A stretch of 64,000 bases of DNA from Rhynchonema sp. JSB1_4 (GCA_030248065.1 JASAMV010008460.1:1-64000); one strand, 5' to 3'. Shown: positions 1-12,501, counted from the stretch's first letter. The notes: generated from the letters alone by a model not told the origin. A program made the numbers and translations.

Positions 1-207
1 TGTTGCAATGAAAGCATGATCATGATCCAAATTTCTATAGTAGCAAACTTTTTTGCAGTTTGATCAGGTTGCATATTCTGGTTTCATGCCCTTTGGGCTT
101 ATTTCTTTCTTGTATCCACATGTATACCGTGAAACGCTACACTCCAGTACAAATAAAATTCGTACAAGCAAAACATACAAAAAATCCAAAAAAATCAAAA
201 ACATTTA

Positions 208-290
208 GTGGTCAGTTGTGGGATTGAACCCTGATCTTTAGGGTTTGACTCACGGGCGCTGGACCTCTCGGCCACGCACGGTGTTAGAGC
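208..290 (-). repeat. tRNA-like fragment (SINE or tRNA pseudogene)
   Basis: On the minus strand a box A-like TGGCCGAGAGG (274-264) is followed by a box B-like GGTTCAATCCC (230-220), the spacing of a tRNA promoter. The two ends do not pair as an acceptor stem and I cannot fold a normal anticodon arm, so this is a degenerate tRNA copy or SINE head, not a working tRNA. Confidence 0.5.
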
Positions 291-299
291 AGCGCTCAT

Positions 300-720
300 G
301 AAGAGGCCGTATCAATACAATGAAGTTTGACCGTAGCACTATCACGTGTGCTGCATGCACTGGCCTGGCTGTGTAAGCACAAGTTATCGTTATTTTAGAG
401 ACGAATAACATTTGGTTAGTGTTGTTTTCATGCGCGCCGTCTCAAAAAAAAACGCACATTGGCCATGATTTTTGCTTAAAAGAACACTTCTAGTACAAAA
501 GTCATAGTCGTGGTCTGGAACCGGTCTCAGACGTGGAGCCATGAAGTCCACGATGGCGCCATCATGTTACTCGGGTACGAAAACCCTATATGCGATATCA
601 ACAGTTCCGATGTCAGGTAACGTCTGGGTAACATTTTTGAATTCGCGCAATATAAAGAATGATGCATATGTCGCTTAGCACTACCGTGCTGGTGATGCAT
701 ACTTCTAGATATTCAACCCA
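300..720. other. no gene recognised
   Basis: No convincing coding exon or repeat boundary was seen between the tRNA-like fragment and the satellite array. Open frames here are short and have no family features. Confidence 0.5.
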
Positions 721-3700
721 ACACAAATTGCAACACCACAACCAACAACAAGACCCATCTAAGTTAAAAATCAGCGGAAAACGAAGAAGAAATTACATGA
801 CAGCTCACCAAGTTTGTGCTGCAAACTGCAAAACCGACATCACTACGCCAATGAGCGTTGATGTGAGATTGAATACGAATATAGAGGCCACCATGAAGTT
901 TGGATCGGGGCTGCGCTGATCCTGAAGAACAGGGTTCTTTCTGCAGCAATGTTGCAATGAAAGCACTTATTGTCGGCGCATCTCTGGTGCATTCGCACTG
1001 ACGATGCCCCGGTGCACCACCCGTCTGTGAAAGAAGATTGAAATGAGCAATGCAGAAACCGCCGCACAAACTCAACATCAAATTCATGTTTTGTTGTGAC
1101 GTGTACTTCGGGATGAAATAGCGAGATGTGTAAACGTTTGTTCATTTGTATTGAGGAACCAAAAAACGACAAGCTGTGCCTCTGTGCTGCATCTTTACAC
1201 ACACAACGCCGCGCGCCAAGCGGACACATAATATGCCCGGGACTGTACCCAATGTGCAAATAAATTGCAACACCGCCTAACTATGCTCATACCAATAAAA
1301 AGCAGAAAATGAAGAAAAAATTCCATGTCAACTCACCTTTTTTGACTCAAGTTTGAGCTGCAAACTGCAAAACGCCACGACAGTGAGGGTTGATGTGAGG
1401 TTGAATCAGGCCATCATGAAGTTTGGATCGGGGCTGCGCTGATCCTGAAGAACAGGGTTCTTTCTGCAGCAATGTTGCAATGAAAGCACTTATTGACGGC
1501 GCATCTCTGGTGCATTCGCACTGACGATGCCCCGGTGCACCACCCGTCTGTGAAAGAAGGTTGAAACGAGCAATGCAGAAACCGCTGCACAAACTCAAGT
1601 TCAAATTCATGTTTTGTTGTGACGTGTACTTCGGGATGAGATAGCGAGATGTGTAAAAGTTTATTCATTTGTGTTGAGGAACCAAAAAATGACAAGCTGT
1701 GCCTCTATGCTGCATCTTTACACACACAACGCCGCGCGCCAAGCGGACACATAATATGCCCGGGACTGTACCTAATGTGCAAATAAATTGCAACACCGCC
1801 TAACTATGCTCATACCAATAAAAAAGCAGAAACTGAAGAAGAAATTCCATGTCAACTCACCTTTTTTGACGCAAGTTTGAGCTGCAAACTGCAAAACGCC
1901 ACGCCAGTGAGGGTTGATGTGAGGTTGAATGAGGCCACCATGAAGTTTGGATCGGGCGGGGCTGCGCTGATCCTGAAGAGCGGGGTCCTTTCTGCAGCAA
2001 TGTTGGAATGAAAGCACTTATTGACGGCGCATCTCTGGTGCATTCGCACTGACGATGCCCCGGTGCACCACCCGTCTGTGAAAGAAGGTTGAAACGAGCA
2101 ATGCAGAAACCGCTGCACAAACTCAAGTTCAAATTTATGTTTTGTTGTGACGTGTACTTCGGGATGAGATAGCGAGATGTGTAAACGTTTGTTCATTTGT
2201 GTCGAGGAACGAAAAAATGACAAGCTGTGCCTCTGTGCTGCATCTTTACACACACAAGACCGCGCGCCAAGCGGACACATAATATACCCGGGACTGTACC
2301 CAATGTGCAAATAAATTGCAACACCGCCTAACTATACTCATACCACTAAAAAAGGCAGAAAATGAAGAAGAAATTCCATGTCAACTCACCTTTTTTGACG
2401 CACATGTGTGCTGCAAACTGCAAAACGCCACGACAGTGAGGGTTGATGTGAGGTTGAATCAGGCCATCATGAAGTTTGGATCGGGGCTGCGCTGATCCTG
2501 AAGAACAGGGTTCTTTCTGCAGCAATGTTGCAATGAAAGCACTTATTGACGGCGCATCTCTGGTGCATTCGCACTGACGATGCCCCGGTGCACCACCCGT
2601 CTGTGAAAGAAGGTTGAAACGAGCAAGGCAGAAACCGCTGCACAAACTCGAAGTTCAAATTCATGTTTTGTTGCGACGTGTACTTCGGGATGAGATGGCG
2701 AGATGTGTAAAAGTTTGTTCATTTGTGTTGAGGAACCAAAAAATGACAAGCTGTGCCTCTGTGCTGCATTTTTACACACACAGCGCCGCGCGCCAAGCGG
2801 ACACATAATATGCCCGGGACTGTACCCAATGTGCAAATAAATTGCAACACCGCCCAATAAAAAAGCAGAAAATGAAGAAAAAATTCCATGTCAACTCACC
2901 TTTTTGACGCAAGTTTGAGCTGCAAACTGCAAAACGCCACGCCAGTGAGGGTTGATGTGAGGTTGAATGAGGCCACCATGAAGTTTGGATTGGGCGGGGC
3001 TGCGCTGATCCTGAAGAACAGGGTTCTTTCTGCAGCAATGTTGGAATGAAAGCACTTATTGACGGCGCATCTCTGGTGCATTCGCACTGACGATGTCCCG
3101 GTGCACCACCCGTCTGTGAAAGAAGGTTGAAACGAGCAATGTAGAAACCGCTGCACAAACTCAAGTTCAAATTCATGTTTTGTTGTGACGTGTACTTCGG
3201 GATGAGATAGCGAGATGTGTAAACGTTTGTTCATTTGTGTTGAGGAACCAAAAAATGACAAGCTGTGCCTCTGTGCTGCACCTTTACACACACAATACCG
3301 CGCGCCAACCGGACACATAATATACTCGGGACTGTACCCAATGTGCAAATAAATTGCAACACCGCCTAACTATACTCATACCACTAAAAAAGGCAGAAAA
3401 TGAAGAAGAAATTCCATGTCAACTCACCTTTTTTGACGCACATGTGTGCTGCAAACTGCAAAACGCCACGACAGTGAGGGTTGATGTGAGGTTGAATCAG
3501 GCCATCATGAAGTTTGGATCGGGGGTGCGCTGATCCTGAAGAACAGGGTTCTTTCTGCAGCAGTGTTGCAATGAAAGCACTTATTGACGGCGCATCTCTG
3601 GTGCATTCGCACTGACGATGCCCCGGTGCACCACCCGTCTGTGAAAGAAGGTTGAAACGAGCAAGGCAGAAACCGCTGCACAAACTCGAAGTTCAAATTC

Positions 3701-5560
3701 ATGTTTTGTTGTGATGTGTACTTCGGGATGAGATAGCGAGATGTGTAAAAGTTTGTTCATTTGTGTTGAGGAACCAAAAAAATGACAAGCTGTGCCTCTG
3801 TGCTGCATCTTTACACACACAACGCCGCGCGCCAAGCGGACACATAATATGCCCGGGACTGTACCCAATGTGCAAATAAATTGCAACACCGCCCAATAAA
3901 AAAGCAGAAAATGAAGAAAAAATTCCATGTCAACTCACCTTTTTGACGCAAGTTTGAGCTGCAAACTGCAAAACGCCACGCCAGTGAGGGTTGATGTGAG
4001 GTTGAATGAGGCCACCATGAAGTTTGGATTGGGCGGGGCTGCGCTGATCCTGAAGAACAGGGTTCTTTCTGCAGCAATGTTGGAATGAAAGCACTTATTG
4101 ACGGCGCATCTCTGGTGCATTCGCACTGACGATGTCCCGGTGCACCACCCGTCTGTGAAAGAAGGTTGAAACGAGCAATGCAGAAACCGCTGCACAAACT
4201 CAAGTTCAAATTCATGTTTTGTTGTGACGTGTACTTCGGGATGAGATAGCGAGATGTGTAAACGTTTGTTCATTTGTGTTGAGGAACCAAAAAATGACAA
4301 GCTGTGCCTCTGTGCTGCACCTTTACACACACAATACCGCGCGCCAAGCGGACACATAATATACTCGGGACTGTACCCAATGTGCAAATAAATTGCAACA
4401 CCGCCTAACTATACTCATACCACTAAAAAAGGCAGAAAATGAAGAAGAAATTCCATGTCAACTCACCTTTTTTGACGCACATGTGTGCTGCAAACTGCAA
4501 AACGCCACGACAGTGAGGGTTGATGTGAGGTTGAATCAGGCCATCATGAAGTTTGGATCGGGGGTGCGCTGATCCTGAAGAACAGGGTTCTTTCTGCAGC
4601 AGTGTTGCAATGAAATCACTTATTGACGGCGCATCTCTGGTGCATTCGCACTGACGATGCCCCGGTGCACCACCCGTCTGTGAAAGAAGGTTGAAACGAG
4701 CAAGGCAGAAACCGCTGCACAAACTCGAAGTTCAAATTCATGTTTTGTTGCGACGTGTACTTCGGGATGAGATGGCGAGATGTGTAAAAGTTTGTTCATT
4801 TGTGTTGAGGAACCAAAAAATGACAAGCTGTGCCTCTGTGCTGCATCTTTACACACACAACGCCGCGCGCCAAGCGGACACATGATACGCTCGTGACTGT
4901 ACCCAATGTGCAAATAAATTGCAACACCGCCCAATATTCATCCCAATAAAAAAGCAGAAAATGAAGAAGAAATTCCATATCAGCTCACCTTTTTTGACGC
5001 ACATTTGTGCTGCAAACTGCAAAACGCCACGCAAGTGGGAGGGTTGACGTGAGGTTGAATACGAATATAGAGGCTACCATGAAGTTTGGATCGGGGCTGC
5101 GCTGATCCTGAAGAACAGGGTTCTTTCCGCAGCAATGTTGGAATGAAAGCACTTATTGACGGCGCATCTCTGGTGCATTCGCACTGACGATGGCCCGATG
5201 CACCGCCCGTCTGTGAAAGAAGGTTGAAACGAGCAATGCAGAAACCGCTGCACAAACTCAAGTTCAAGTAAATATTTTGTCGTCATGTGTAATTCGGGCT
5301 GAGATGACGAGATGCGCAAAAATTTGTTCCTTTGTGTTGAGGAATCAAGCGACAAACTGTGCCAAGGGTTGGGAAAAATTTTTTAAACAAGTTTTTTTTT
5401 ATCTAAATTCAAAAAAAATTTTAAAGTCTCTGCTTCGGAGATTTTTAAAAAATTTTCTTAACAACGCGCTAAAACGCGAAGCTTTAAATTTTAAGTTAAA
5501 AAATTAAACGTGAAATTCAAAAAAAAATTTGCCCAACCCTGAGCTGTGCTTCTGTGTGCC
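720..5560. repeat. satellite array, nine ~520 bp monomers with a 1,039 bp dimer
   Basis: The landmark GAAGAAATTCCATGTCAACT (or variants) recurs near 777, 1303, 1826, 2355, 2865, 3393, 3904, 4432 and 4955, giving steps of 510 to 529 bp. From about 2355 two monomer types, one of ~528 bp and one of ~511 bp, alternate. The dimers starting near 2355, 3393 and 4432 are almost identical, which is a higher-order repeat. All long frames in the array are the same non-coding unit read repeatedly. The ninth copy is interrupted by the element at 5363-5541 and ends near 5560. Confidence 0.93.
5363..5541. mobile_element. CAGGGTTGG-family MITE inside a satellite monomer
   Basis: An AT-rich foldback of 179 bp runs from CAAGGGTTGGG to GCCCAACCCTG. 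It is flanked by AACTGTGC and AGCTGTGC. Other monomers have AGCTGTGC once at this place, so this is an 8 bp target duplication with one later mutation. The 8 bp duplication and CAGGG-type terminus fit the hAT superfamily. There is no coding capacity. Confidence 0.8.
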
Positions 5561-6261
5561 TCATGAAAGAGACCTGGCAGAAAGACTACCTGGCACACGT
5601 GGACTGTGAAACCAGAGCCAAACCAAGTCATTGGCAATAAATACACATACACTAAGAAAGTATTGGCTAATTGTAAGGTCGTCAACGCAAATGGTCAACT
5701 CCAGTACGCAGGCAGTCCCAAAAGAGAAAATATACACGTGGCCATGGGGCCGAGTTGACCACGAGATTTGACGATGTGCATTGACGACATGAATATAAGC
5801 CAAAATAATAAGCGAAAAGTATGCTTCCTTCTAGAATATCGGAGAACATCGGTATTCGGTATAGTGTTGTTGCAGCGAAGTGAACAGGATGTCAATTGGC
5901 GCTTGATGTTTCACGTTGTATTGACTGTCGGCTCATCGAACAAACAGCATTTGGGGCAGGCTGAAAGTGTAAGGGCAAGATTGCGTGCCAAAATTACAAT
6001 ACACATTGCTATATGCTATCGAATACTGTACATACTGTATACAGTATCGTATGTAATATGGACAGGTAGGTCTCTGATTTATGTACGCGCCACACACATG
6101 TGAAATCCGACTACGCGTAGTCCACCTTCTTTATGGTGACATGATATGAACCGACCATTTTTGTCACCGTAAAGAATAACCACTACTACAGTTGTAAATG
6201 CAATGTTAACGGAAGATTTGGTGACCAAAATAGCCTTGAATGACCGGAGTCTTCCACCTAA
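5561..6261. other. no gene recognised
   Basis: Unique-looking sequence with short open frames on both strands. The GTCAACT and GTTGACC words near 5695 and 5755 resemble the small foldback at 25412-25555 and may be a decayed copy. I see no exon that I can support. Confidence 0.4.
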
Positions 6262-6577
6262 GGCTCCCTTAGTCATAGTGGAAATTGGAAAATGGGAATG
6301 AAAATATTTTCTATGTCCAAGTTTTCCATAATTTCCACTTTAAAATTGAAATAAAACAAAACAATGCAAAATCTAACAAATCCGTGGTCGAAATTTGATC
6401 GAAACAGAAAATGTTTTTGTCCTTATGTCAAAACATGACTACTGCAGAAAATGTTTTCTTAAATTCCCATTTTCCATTTTCCAACGTGCTCTTAGTGCAA
6501 AATAGAACTGGAAAACTTGAACATAGATAATATTTTCATTTCCATTTTCCATTATCCACCATGGACTAAGGGAGCCC
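6262..6577. mobile_element. short TIR element with TAA target duplication
   Basis: GGCTCCCTTAGTCATAGTGG at the left mirrors CCATGGACTAAGGGAGCCC at the right, and TAA lies on both sides. The flanks resemble 10640-10760 (GTGACCAAAA and TGCGGAAATTAGTG in both), which lacks the insert and so acts as an empty site. A 3 bp TAA duplication suggests PIF/Harbinger-type mobilisation. No coding capacity. Confidence 0.7.
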
Positions 6578-6860
6578 TAAAGCAGCTGAGTGCTCTATGC
6601 GGAAATTAGTGTTAAATGGACCCTCCGAAAAAGGAGAAAAACTCAAATAGAGCCCCAGGGAGATCTAGAGGATCTTCATCTAAGCGTGGTAACAATGTAG
6701 TCCGGTGATTGTGATTATACCCTTAGTTTAGAACTGTTTGGCGGGCTTTTAGGCAAGTTTAGGTTGGATTTCTCGTAATCCTGTTGCTATTGTTACCTTT
6801 CGTGCCTTGTTTACCTTTGTTTAGCGTTACTAATCTCTTTCCTGTAACCCCTGTTGTGTG

Positions 6861-7341
6861 CAGGGTTGGGCAAAAAAAACGACGGCGTTTTTTCTTAAAA
6901 AAAACGACGTTTTTTTAAAAAAAAACGCCTGGGTCGTTTTTCGTTTTTTTTAAATCCTGAATTTCCTTGATTTTCCCTAATTTTTAAAGGAAAGTACCCT
7001 GATTTTCAAGGAAAAAAAATTTTTTTGTCCCATTTTTTTTTCAAAAAATTTTCGACCAATTTTTACTTTGTCGAGATACGTCGATATACGGAGTTTGACT
7101 TTCAGTGATGACCTCGGCCAAAGTTGGTCCCATGATGCGGGTCTGATATGGGATCTTAACAACTCGCTAGAAAAGGGTTGAAACCCGTTTATTTTGCCTC
7201 AGAACACATAGAATTACTTCATTTAACCACGTTTTCTTCCCAACATGAGCGTTTTCCAATCCTTTGGGGGGCATATTTTGGTCATCTGGGCGTTTTAAAA
7301 AAAACGATTTTTTGGAAAAAAACGTTTTTTGCCCAACCCTG
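6861..7341. mobile_element. CAGGGTTGG-family hAT-like MITE, 481 bp
   Basis: It starts CAGGGTTGGGCAAAAAA and ends TTGCCCAACCCTG, flanked by exact 8 bp duplications GTTGTGTG (6853-6860 and 7342-7349). The inside matches the element at 49529-50043 in the opposite orientation, for example CAGAACACATAGAATTACTT. No transposase. Confidence 0.9.
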
Positions 7342-7849
7342 GTTGTGTGTGTCATTATTCTCCTCCACATTAACCATTCCAAATCTTGCTGGCTGTCTGG
7401 TCTTTTTCTAATTAAAGAGAACGAGTTACTGTAGGTTCAGTTGAGTCTGAGAAGCGCGTCCCCGGTTACGTTTGGTTTGTTATCGTCATTTGTGTGTGCC
7501 CCGTGTGCGCTCGTTGCGCTTACTGTTGTTTTGGTTATTTCTGTTTTGTAATTATAAAAACTATGTTGTGAACGAGCGAGTCGGCAAGTGACGAGCGAGT
7601 GAACGAACAAATATCAATTCATAAAATCACGCACGAAACGAACATTCCGAATAACGACATTGGTTGATTTGGCTCGGTTGACGAATCCAGTTCTGAAAGC
7701 ACCAGTAGATACCTGGTTGGGCTCACTGGATCTCAACAACAGAAAAGTGCAATATTTTGATCCTTCATTCACTAACGTGAACTATTTTGGCAAGTTGTTT
7801 GGATAAAAAAATCGATATTCCAGAAAAATAAATTCAGTTAGAGCCCACT

Positions 7850-7970
7850 GGGGTTTAAGTGGAAAACATTCCGCTTGGCTCTATTCGGGGGGCTTTAAGT
7901 GGAAAATTTTAACCCAGAGCCCCAAGCGCTCTATTCGGGGGAGGCTTTAAGTGGAAAACTCCGGTACATC
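7850..7970. repeat. short direct repeats around GGCTTTAAGTGGAAAA
   Basis: Three imperfect units of roughly 50-60 bp contain GGNTTTAAGTGGAAAA and GGCTCTATTCGGGGG. Related TAGAGCC words occur near 6650 and 10760. Origin unknown. Confidence 0.6.
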
Positions 7971-8134
7971 CACCATAAAGAGCCACACTATAAAGAGCGT
8001 AAACTGTATGCGAATTGTCAAATCAAAACAACATGCGAATATATCAATAGCATAAAAAAGCAAAATCTGAGTTTCAAAAAAAAATCTTTAAATTTTTTTT
8101 AAATTAACAACTATTTCTGAAACAACCCTGGGTC

Positions 8135-9425
8135 AAAGTTGTGTATTTGAGCGCCATGATAGGGGGAGTCATGTGGTTGATGTTTCATCGCTCACCGGAA
8201 CTGAAGGAATTCAGTTTCTGGCGGAAAGAACAAAAAATGAATACGGTTTCAGTCAATTTTGGATGCTTCTGTATGAAGAACACAGACTATGATTCATAAT
8301 CTACGAACAAATACCGAAAATAAAACAGATATAAGAAAATGACGTCTCTGGAACAGCACCATAAGGTTGGCCTGACATCAGCCCGCAAAAACAAGACAGA
8401 AATAAAACCAACGTTGCGAGCGGACAGAGTAGAGAGAGGGTAACAGAAAGAGAGCGTTGGACCCCAGATTATTTTCACATCACGGTGATTCTCTAACTGC
8501 AGCTCTGCCCACCCTCAAGAAGGGGACGAGGCTAACGACCGACACGGAAACACATGACCGACACATCATTTTCCTGAAATTTCAAGGGCGGTAACTTGAA
8601 AAAGAAATTCAAAAATAAACGTGTGGAGGGAGTGGGTCAAACTTGGAAATTCAAATTAAAATGCACATTATCGTGGTGGACAGAATGGTGGACATTCGAC
8701 AACTGTTTCGAAAATGGTGGACGGAGATGGTGCGGAGATACAGATACAAGTGTGGATAATGCTGGACAAAGATGGCGGACATTTGACAACTTTTACGAAT
8801 GGTCGACGGAGATGGCGCCTCAAAAATTTACACGCAGTAAACACCATGTAGGCCATGTAGGCCTACTGTCTCCAAGAGCTTTTCACCAAAACAAGTTTCG
8901 AGAATGTTGGACGGAGATGGCGGTGGACAATCGACAACTTTAACGGCAACCTAATGATTCACTCGTTCAGTGCCTGTCGTATTCTCTCAGATTGCAAATT
9001 CAAAAATCAGAGCGGAGGAAGCGACTTCGAAAATTTTCGAAAATGTGACTAGTGGCGCATGTGTCGATCGTTAGCCAAACGCCATGAAGGTCGGTATTTG
9101 CTCAAACACAGCTTTGACAGAGTGTTAATAGGCACCTGTAATTAGAATAGGGCGTGTAACAATATGCTTCCACAACACCAGGTGGTGCACCAGAGGCAAA
9201 ACGAAAATAACGTCTCTGCATCATAACATTGTAATGACATCACACCGAAGCAACACAGAAATGAAACCAAAGTGATTGTATGCAGTTTAGTACGCCACCA
9301 CAGCACCAGGTGAGGTGGTGTTCACAAAAAATGTGCTGCACATCCCAGATTACGCACAGCACGCACAGTTGCTGCCCTGCTATGTTCAGTGGGCGGATTA
9401 TTATATCCCAATGTCACAATGGGTG
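8135..9425. repeat. diverged duplicate of 11115-11505
   Basis: 8135-8330 (TTTGAGCGCCATGATAGGGG, CAATTTTGGATGCTTCTGTA) and 9190-9425 (CGAAAATAACGTCTCTGCAT, CAGATTACGCACAGCACGCA) match two adjoining parts of 11115-11505 in the same order and orientation. About 860 bp between the parts here is absent in the other copy. No coding potential is conserved between the copies. Confidence 0.75.
8590..8945 (+). repeat. imperfect repeats around TGGACGGAGATGG
   Basis: A GGACGGAGATGGNG core with nearby GACAACTTT recurs at about 8715, 8803 and 8905. A 115-residue frame crosses the block, but its content follows the repeat and shows no protein family features. Confidence 0.5.
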
Positions 9426-9532
9426 GGGATACTTGTGCAATTGTGCTGGCGACGCAATCTGGCCTATATTAATGTGGTCAACGCACGCCGTCAGCGCAGC
9501 CGGGCCGGGTCCAGTATTGCAGTGCTATGTAA

Positions 9533-10630
9533 GGTTGCCTTCACAATGCATGCGCGTTTGCGCATTTGCGCGTCAAATTGACGCGCTTTTGTGTACACAA
9601 TGCATTTGCAAAAATACGATTAGGATTGGTTCTAATTTTGCATGCGCGTTTGATCTGCCCGTCCTGCCCGAAGCAAAAAAACATAATTATTTCAAAAAAT
9701 TATGTTTTAAAAACGGTTTGGCGACCTGTTACGATCATTTTACATTAGTTATTTTATCGCTCAGCCATTGTTTATGTTTCATTTCAAAAGTCACTCTTTC
9801 ACAGCAAACAACATGCCTAAATTAAGTATGGGTGTACATTTGTTATGACATTTATTACGCATAGTCCACCCACGAACTCATGAGACTACGAGACTACTTA
9901 TTTTGAGGTTGACTTGTACGGATCCAATAATGTTCTGGTTCCACGTATTGCGGAAATGAAAGAAACAGAAACGTATCTATTTTTTAAAAACACGCTCTCC
10001 ACTTCGGTGCGTAAATTCCCTTTTGGCTCCCAAAACATTTGTGTGTTGAACGACGTTGCTTTCGCGTAAGCACGCAACAAATTGAGGTCAGCCAGATGGA
10101 ACTTGTCATCATCTCTCTCGGTCCAATCTCTTTCTTTTGTTTGAGAAAACCCGTGTAACCGGCGCATTTTTGAATCTGGCCAAGCAAGCTTTAAAGAGTC
10201 GTCTCATGAGCTCGTGTTTGGACTATATGTACCAAAGGGCCCCATAAGTAAGCAAGCAATGCTGTTTGTACACTTGCAGGTCCCCTACGTTGACTCTGGA
10301 TTCCCAATGGTCCGCACTCCACATCAGATCAGGCCATTTCCGAATAAGGCTCTGGCTCAGTATAGCTTGCCCAACTTTTTTGATTTTTTACACTACTGCA
10401 CTACTTTTGCCCAATACAAAGTTCTGAAAGCTCCCTGACATGAAAATGCAAAAAACAGCTGTCCAGAATTTCATACACACGCCATTCTAATCTGATGCGC
10501 AAACGCGCATGTCCATTGTGAACACAGATGCGCATTGCGCATTCGCGCTTGCGCATCGAATTTGCATTGTGAACACGAATGCGCGTCAAAAAATGTGACG
10601 CGCAAACGCGCATGCATTGTGAAGGCAGCC
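9533..10630. mobile_element. TAA-flanked element with GC-periodic inverted ends
   Basis: The left end GGTTGCCTTCACAATGCATG mirrors the right end CATGCATTGTGAAGGCAGCC, and TAA flanks both. Just inside each end are runs of GCGCAAACGCG/GCGCATTTGCG words. The layout parallels 24688-25961, which uses a different word (GCGGATTAG), so the two may share a mobilising machinery. No coding capacity. Confidence 0.8.
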
Positions 10631-11114
10631 TAACTGGGATGTTAATGGCAGATATAGTGACCAAAAATGCCTGAAATACTCGAGTTTGAAGCTCCGGGAG
10701 CTTAATGCGGAAATTAGTGAAAAAAATGGGCCCTCCGATCAAAAAGCAAAAATCCAATTAGAGCCTATTGTTAGTATGGACACTAGGGCAGCACTTTTAT
10801 GCCATATTTCAACCTTATTATGAGGATCTTCATCATTGATTGCTGGTTGAAAAATAAAAGCTGACCCTGGCTGAGGGCAAATTCACAAAAATTTTCAACA
10901 CGTGATGTTCACACTTCAGCTCAAAAAAGATTCACATCAGCAACCACTGGAAAAAATCAGACTGAAATGTGGGTACAGGACTTGAATTCTTGAATGTTCG
11001 AAGGACTTAGGCACCTGGGCTGTTACAAAACAAACACTCACAAAATAATGAAATGAATAATGCAAGCAACGTTCCACAAACCTGGCGTTCCTGCGGAAAA
11101 AATCAATCAGGTGA

Positions 11115-11505
11115 ATTGTCAAAGTTGTGAATTTGAGCGCCATAGTGGGGGAGTGATGTGGTTGATGTTTCTTCGTTCACCGAATCGGAGGAATTCGGTT
11201 TCTGGCTGAAAGAAAAATGAATACGGTTTCGGTCAATTTTGGATGCTTGTGTATAAAGAACACAGATTATGATTCATAATAGATTACGAAAAAACCAAGC
11301 ATGGGGCAAAACGAAAATAACGTCTCTGCATCATAACATTGGAATGACATCACGCCGAAGCAAAACAGAAATGAAACCAAAGTGGTTGTATGCAGTATGC
11401 CAGCACAGCACTAGGTGGTGTTCACAAAAGAACGTGCTGCACATCCCAGATTACGCACAGCACGCACAGTTGCTGCCCTGTGTTCAGCAGGCGGATTATA
11501 TCCCA
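11115..11505. repeat. second copy of the 8135-9425 duplication
   Basis: See the copy at 8135. Here the two halves are contiguous, so this copy is closer to the uninterrupted form, or the intervening DNA was lost. Confidence 0.75.
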
Positions 11506-11509
11506 ACAG

Positions 11510-12010
11510 AGTTGGGCAAAATAAATTTTTTTAATGTTTTCTAAAAAAAGGATTTTGAAAAATTTTTTCGGGAACAAAATGTTCTAAAACGTCTAAAAAT
11601 GGCCTTTTTGGTGGTTGATTTTGTCATTTTTTCTCAAGGGTCGAAAAATTTTCTTCACAAAATTACCTTTGGGGCATGTATTTGGTATTGGTCGCACAAT
11701 GACTATATAAGAATTGGTCAAATTTTTTTCCTGAATCGTGAAGAGGGAAAGTGACGGGGCAATGACGTTGCGTTGCGTGATCGCACACAAGGTATGTAGT
11801 AAAGAGAATGTTTCAGACCTGCGGCAACGTGGTTGAGCTGCTTGATTATGTTTAGCTGAAAATGTTTTGTCAAAAATACAAGTAGCATAGTGGTTAAGGT
11901 TGAACCTGGAGATCAGGGTAGATGAATTCTGATTTAGTCATTGTGCGACCAATACCTAAGATGTCCCAAATGATGTTATTATACCTTCCCGTGATACATG
12001 AGACACAGTA
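11510..12010. mobile_element. decayed CAGGGTTGG-family element carrying a nested insert
   Basis: 11513-11686 and 11955-12008 match consecutive parts of 12530-13160 and 44928-45581 (AACAAAATGTTCTAAAACGT, then CCTTCCCGTGATACATGAGA). The gap between them is filled by the 11688-11952 insert. The right half of the older element is missing. Confidence 0.75.
11688..11952. mobile_element. 265 bp TIR element with TA target duplication, nested
   Basis: TTGGTCGCACAATGAC at the left is the exact reverse complement of the right end GTCATTGTGCGACCAA, with TA on both sides. Inside is a tRNA-like TAGCATAGTGGTTAAGG. Related sequence is at 25200-25330 (TTAGTCATTGTGCTACCAAT). The TA duplication fits a Tc1/mariner-type MITE. 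Confidence 0.75.
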
Positions 12011-12501
12011 TGCAGACTTTTTGAGGCAAAAATCGGTGTTTTTCGATCTCATTTTCCCAAAAATCGCAAACCCACCCGTGATACGTATTTTCAGGCGATT
12101 TTCGGCGAAATTTGGAAAAGGCCCTTTTTTTACCTCATTTTTTGGCCAAAATTGTATCACAAAAACGGCGCTTTTTTGCCTTTTTGGGTGACCAAAATCA
12201 TACCTCTCACGCTTCCGGTCCCAACCCCGCATCATACTTACCTCCCACACATGGGCCTGCCACCACAGTGGTTTGGTACCTAGGGGGGTTTGGGGGGTTG
12301 GTGGGGCAGGTTTTTTGCCATTTTTACTGGCTCATTGAGCCAGTGGGAATTTGAAATGAGCCAGTAGAATTTCAATGAGCCAATGATGAGCCAGTAGAAC
12401 GAGCCGGTAAGCAGTGCCAAGAAGCACTTTCTAAAGGTCCCAAAATCGAAAAATTTTCGCGCTTCAAGCGTTCGTTGTCACTTGTCATTTGGTTGTGTGT
12501 A

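Noticed and set aside
764..5360. Many 60-150 residue minus-strand frames with shared sequence
   Set aside because: They are the same satellite unit translated repeatedly. Frames shift between monomers and none has a conserved start or splice structure.
720..5560. CRISPR-like regular spacing
   Set aside because: Units are ~520 bp with no short repeat/spacer structure, and the DNA is eukaryotic.
6861..7341. LTR or LINE origin for the AT-rich repeats
   Set aside because: Inverted CAGGGTTGG ends with 8 bp duplications, and no TG..CA LTR, poly(A) tail or reverse transcriptase, point to DNA transposons.
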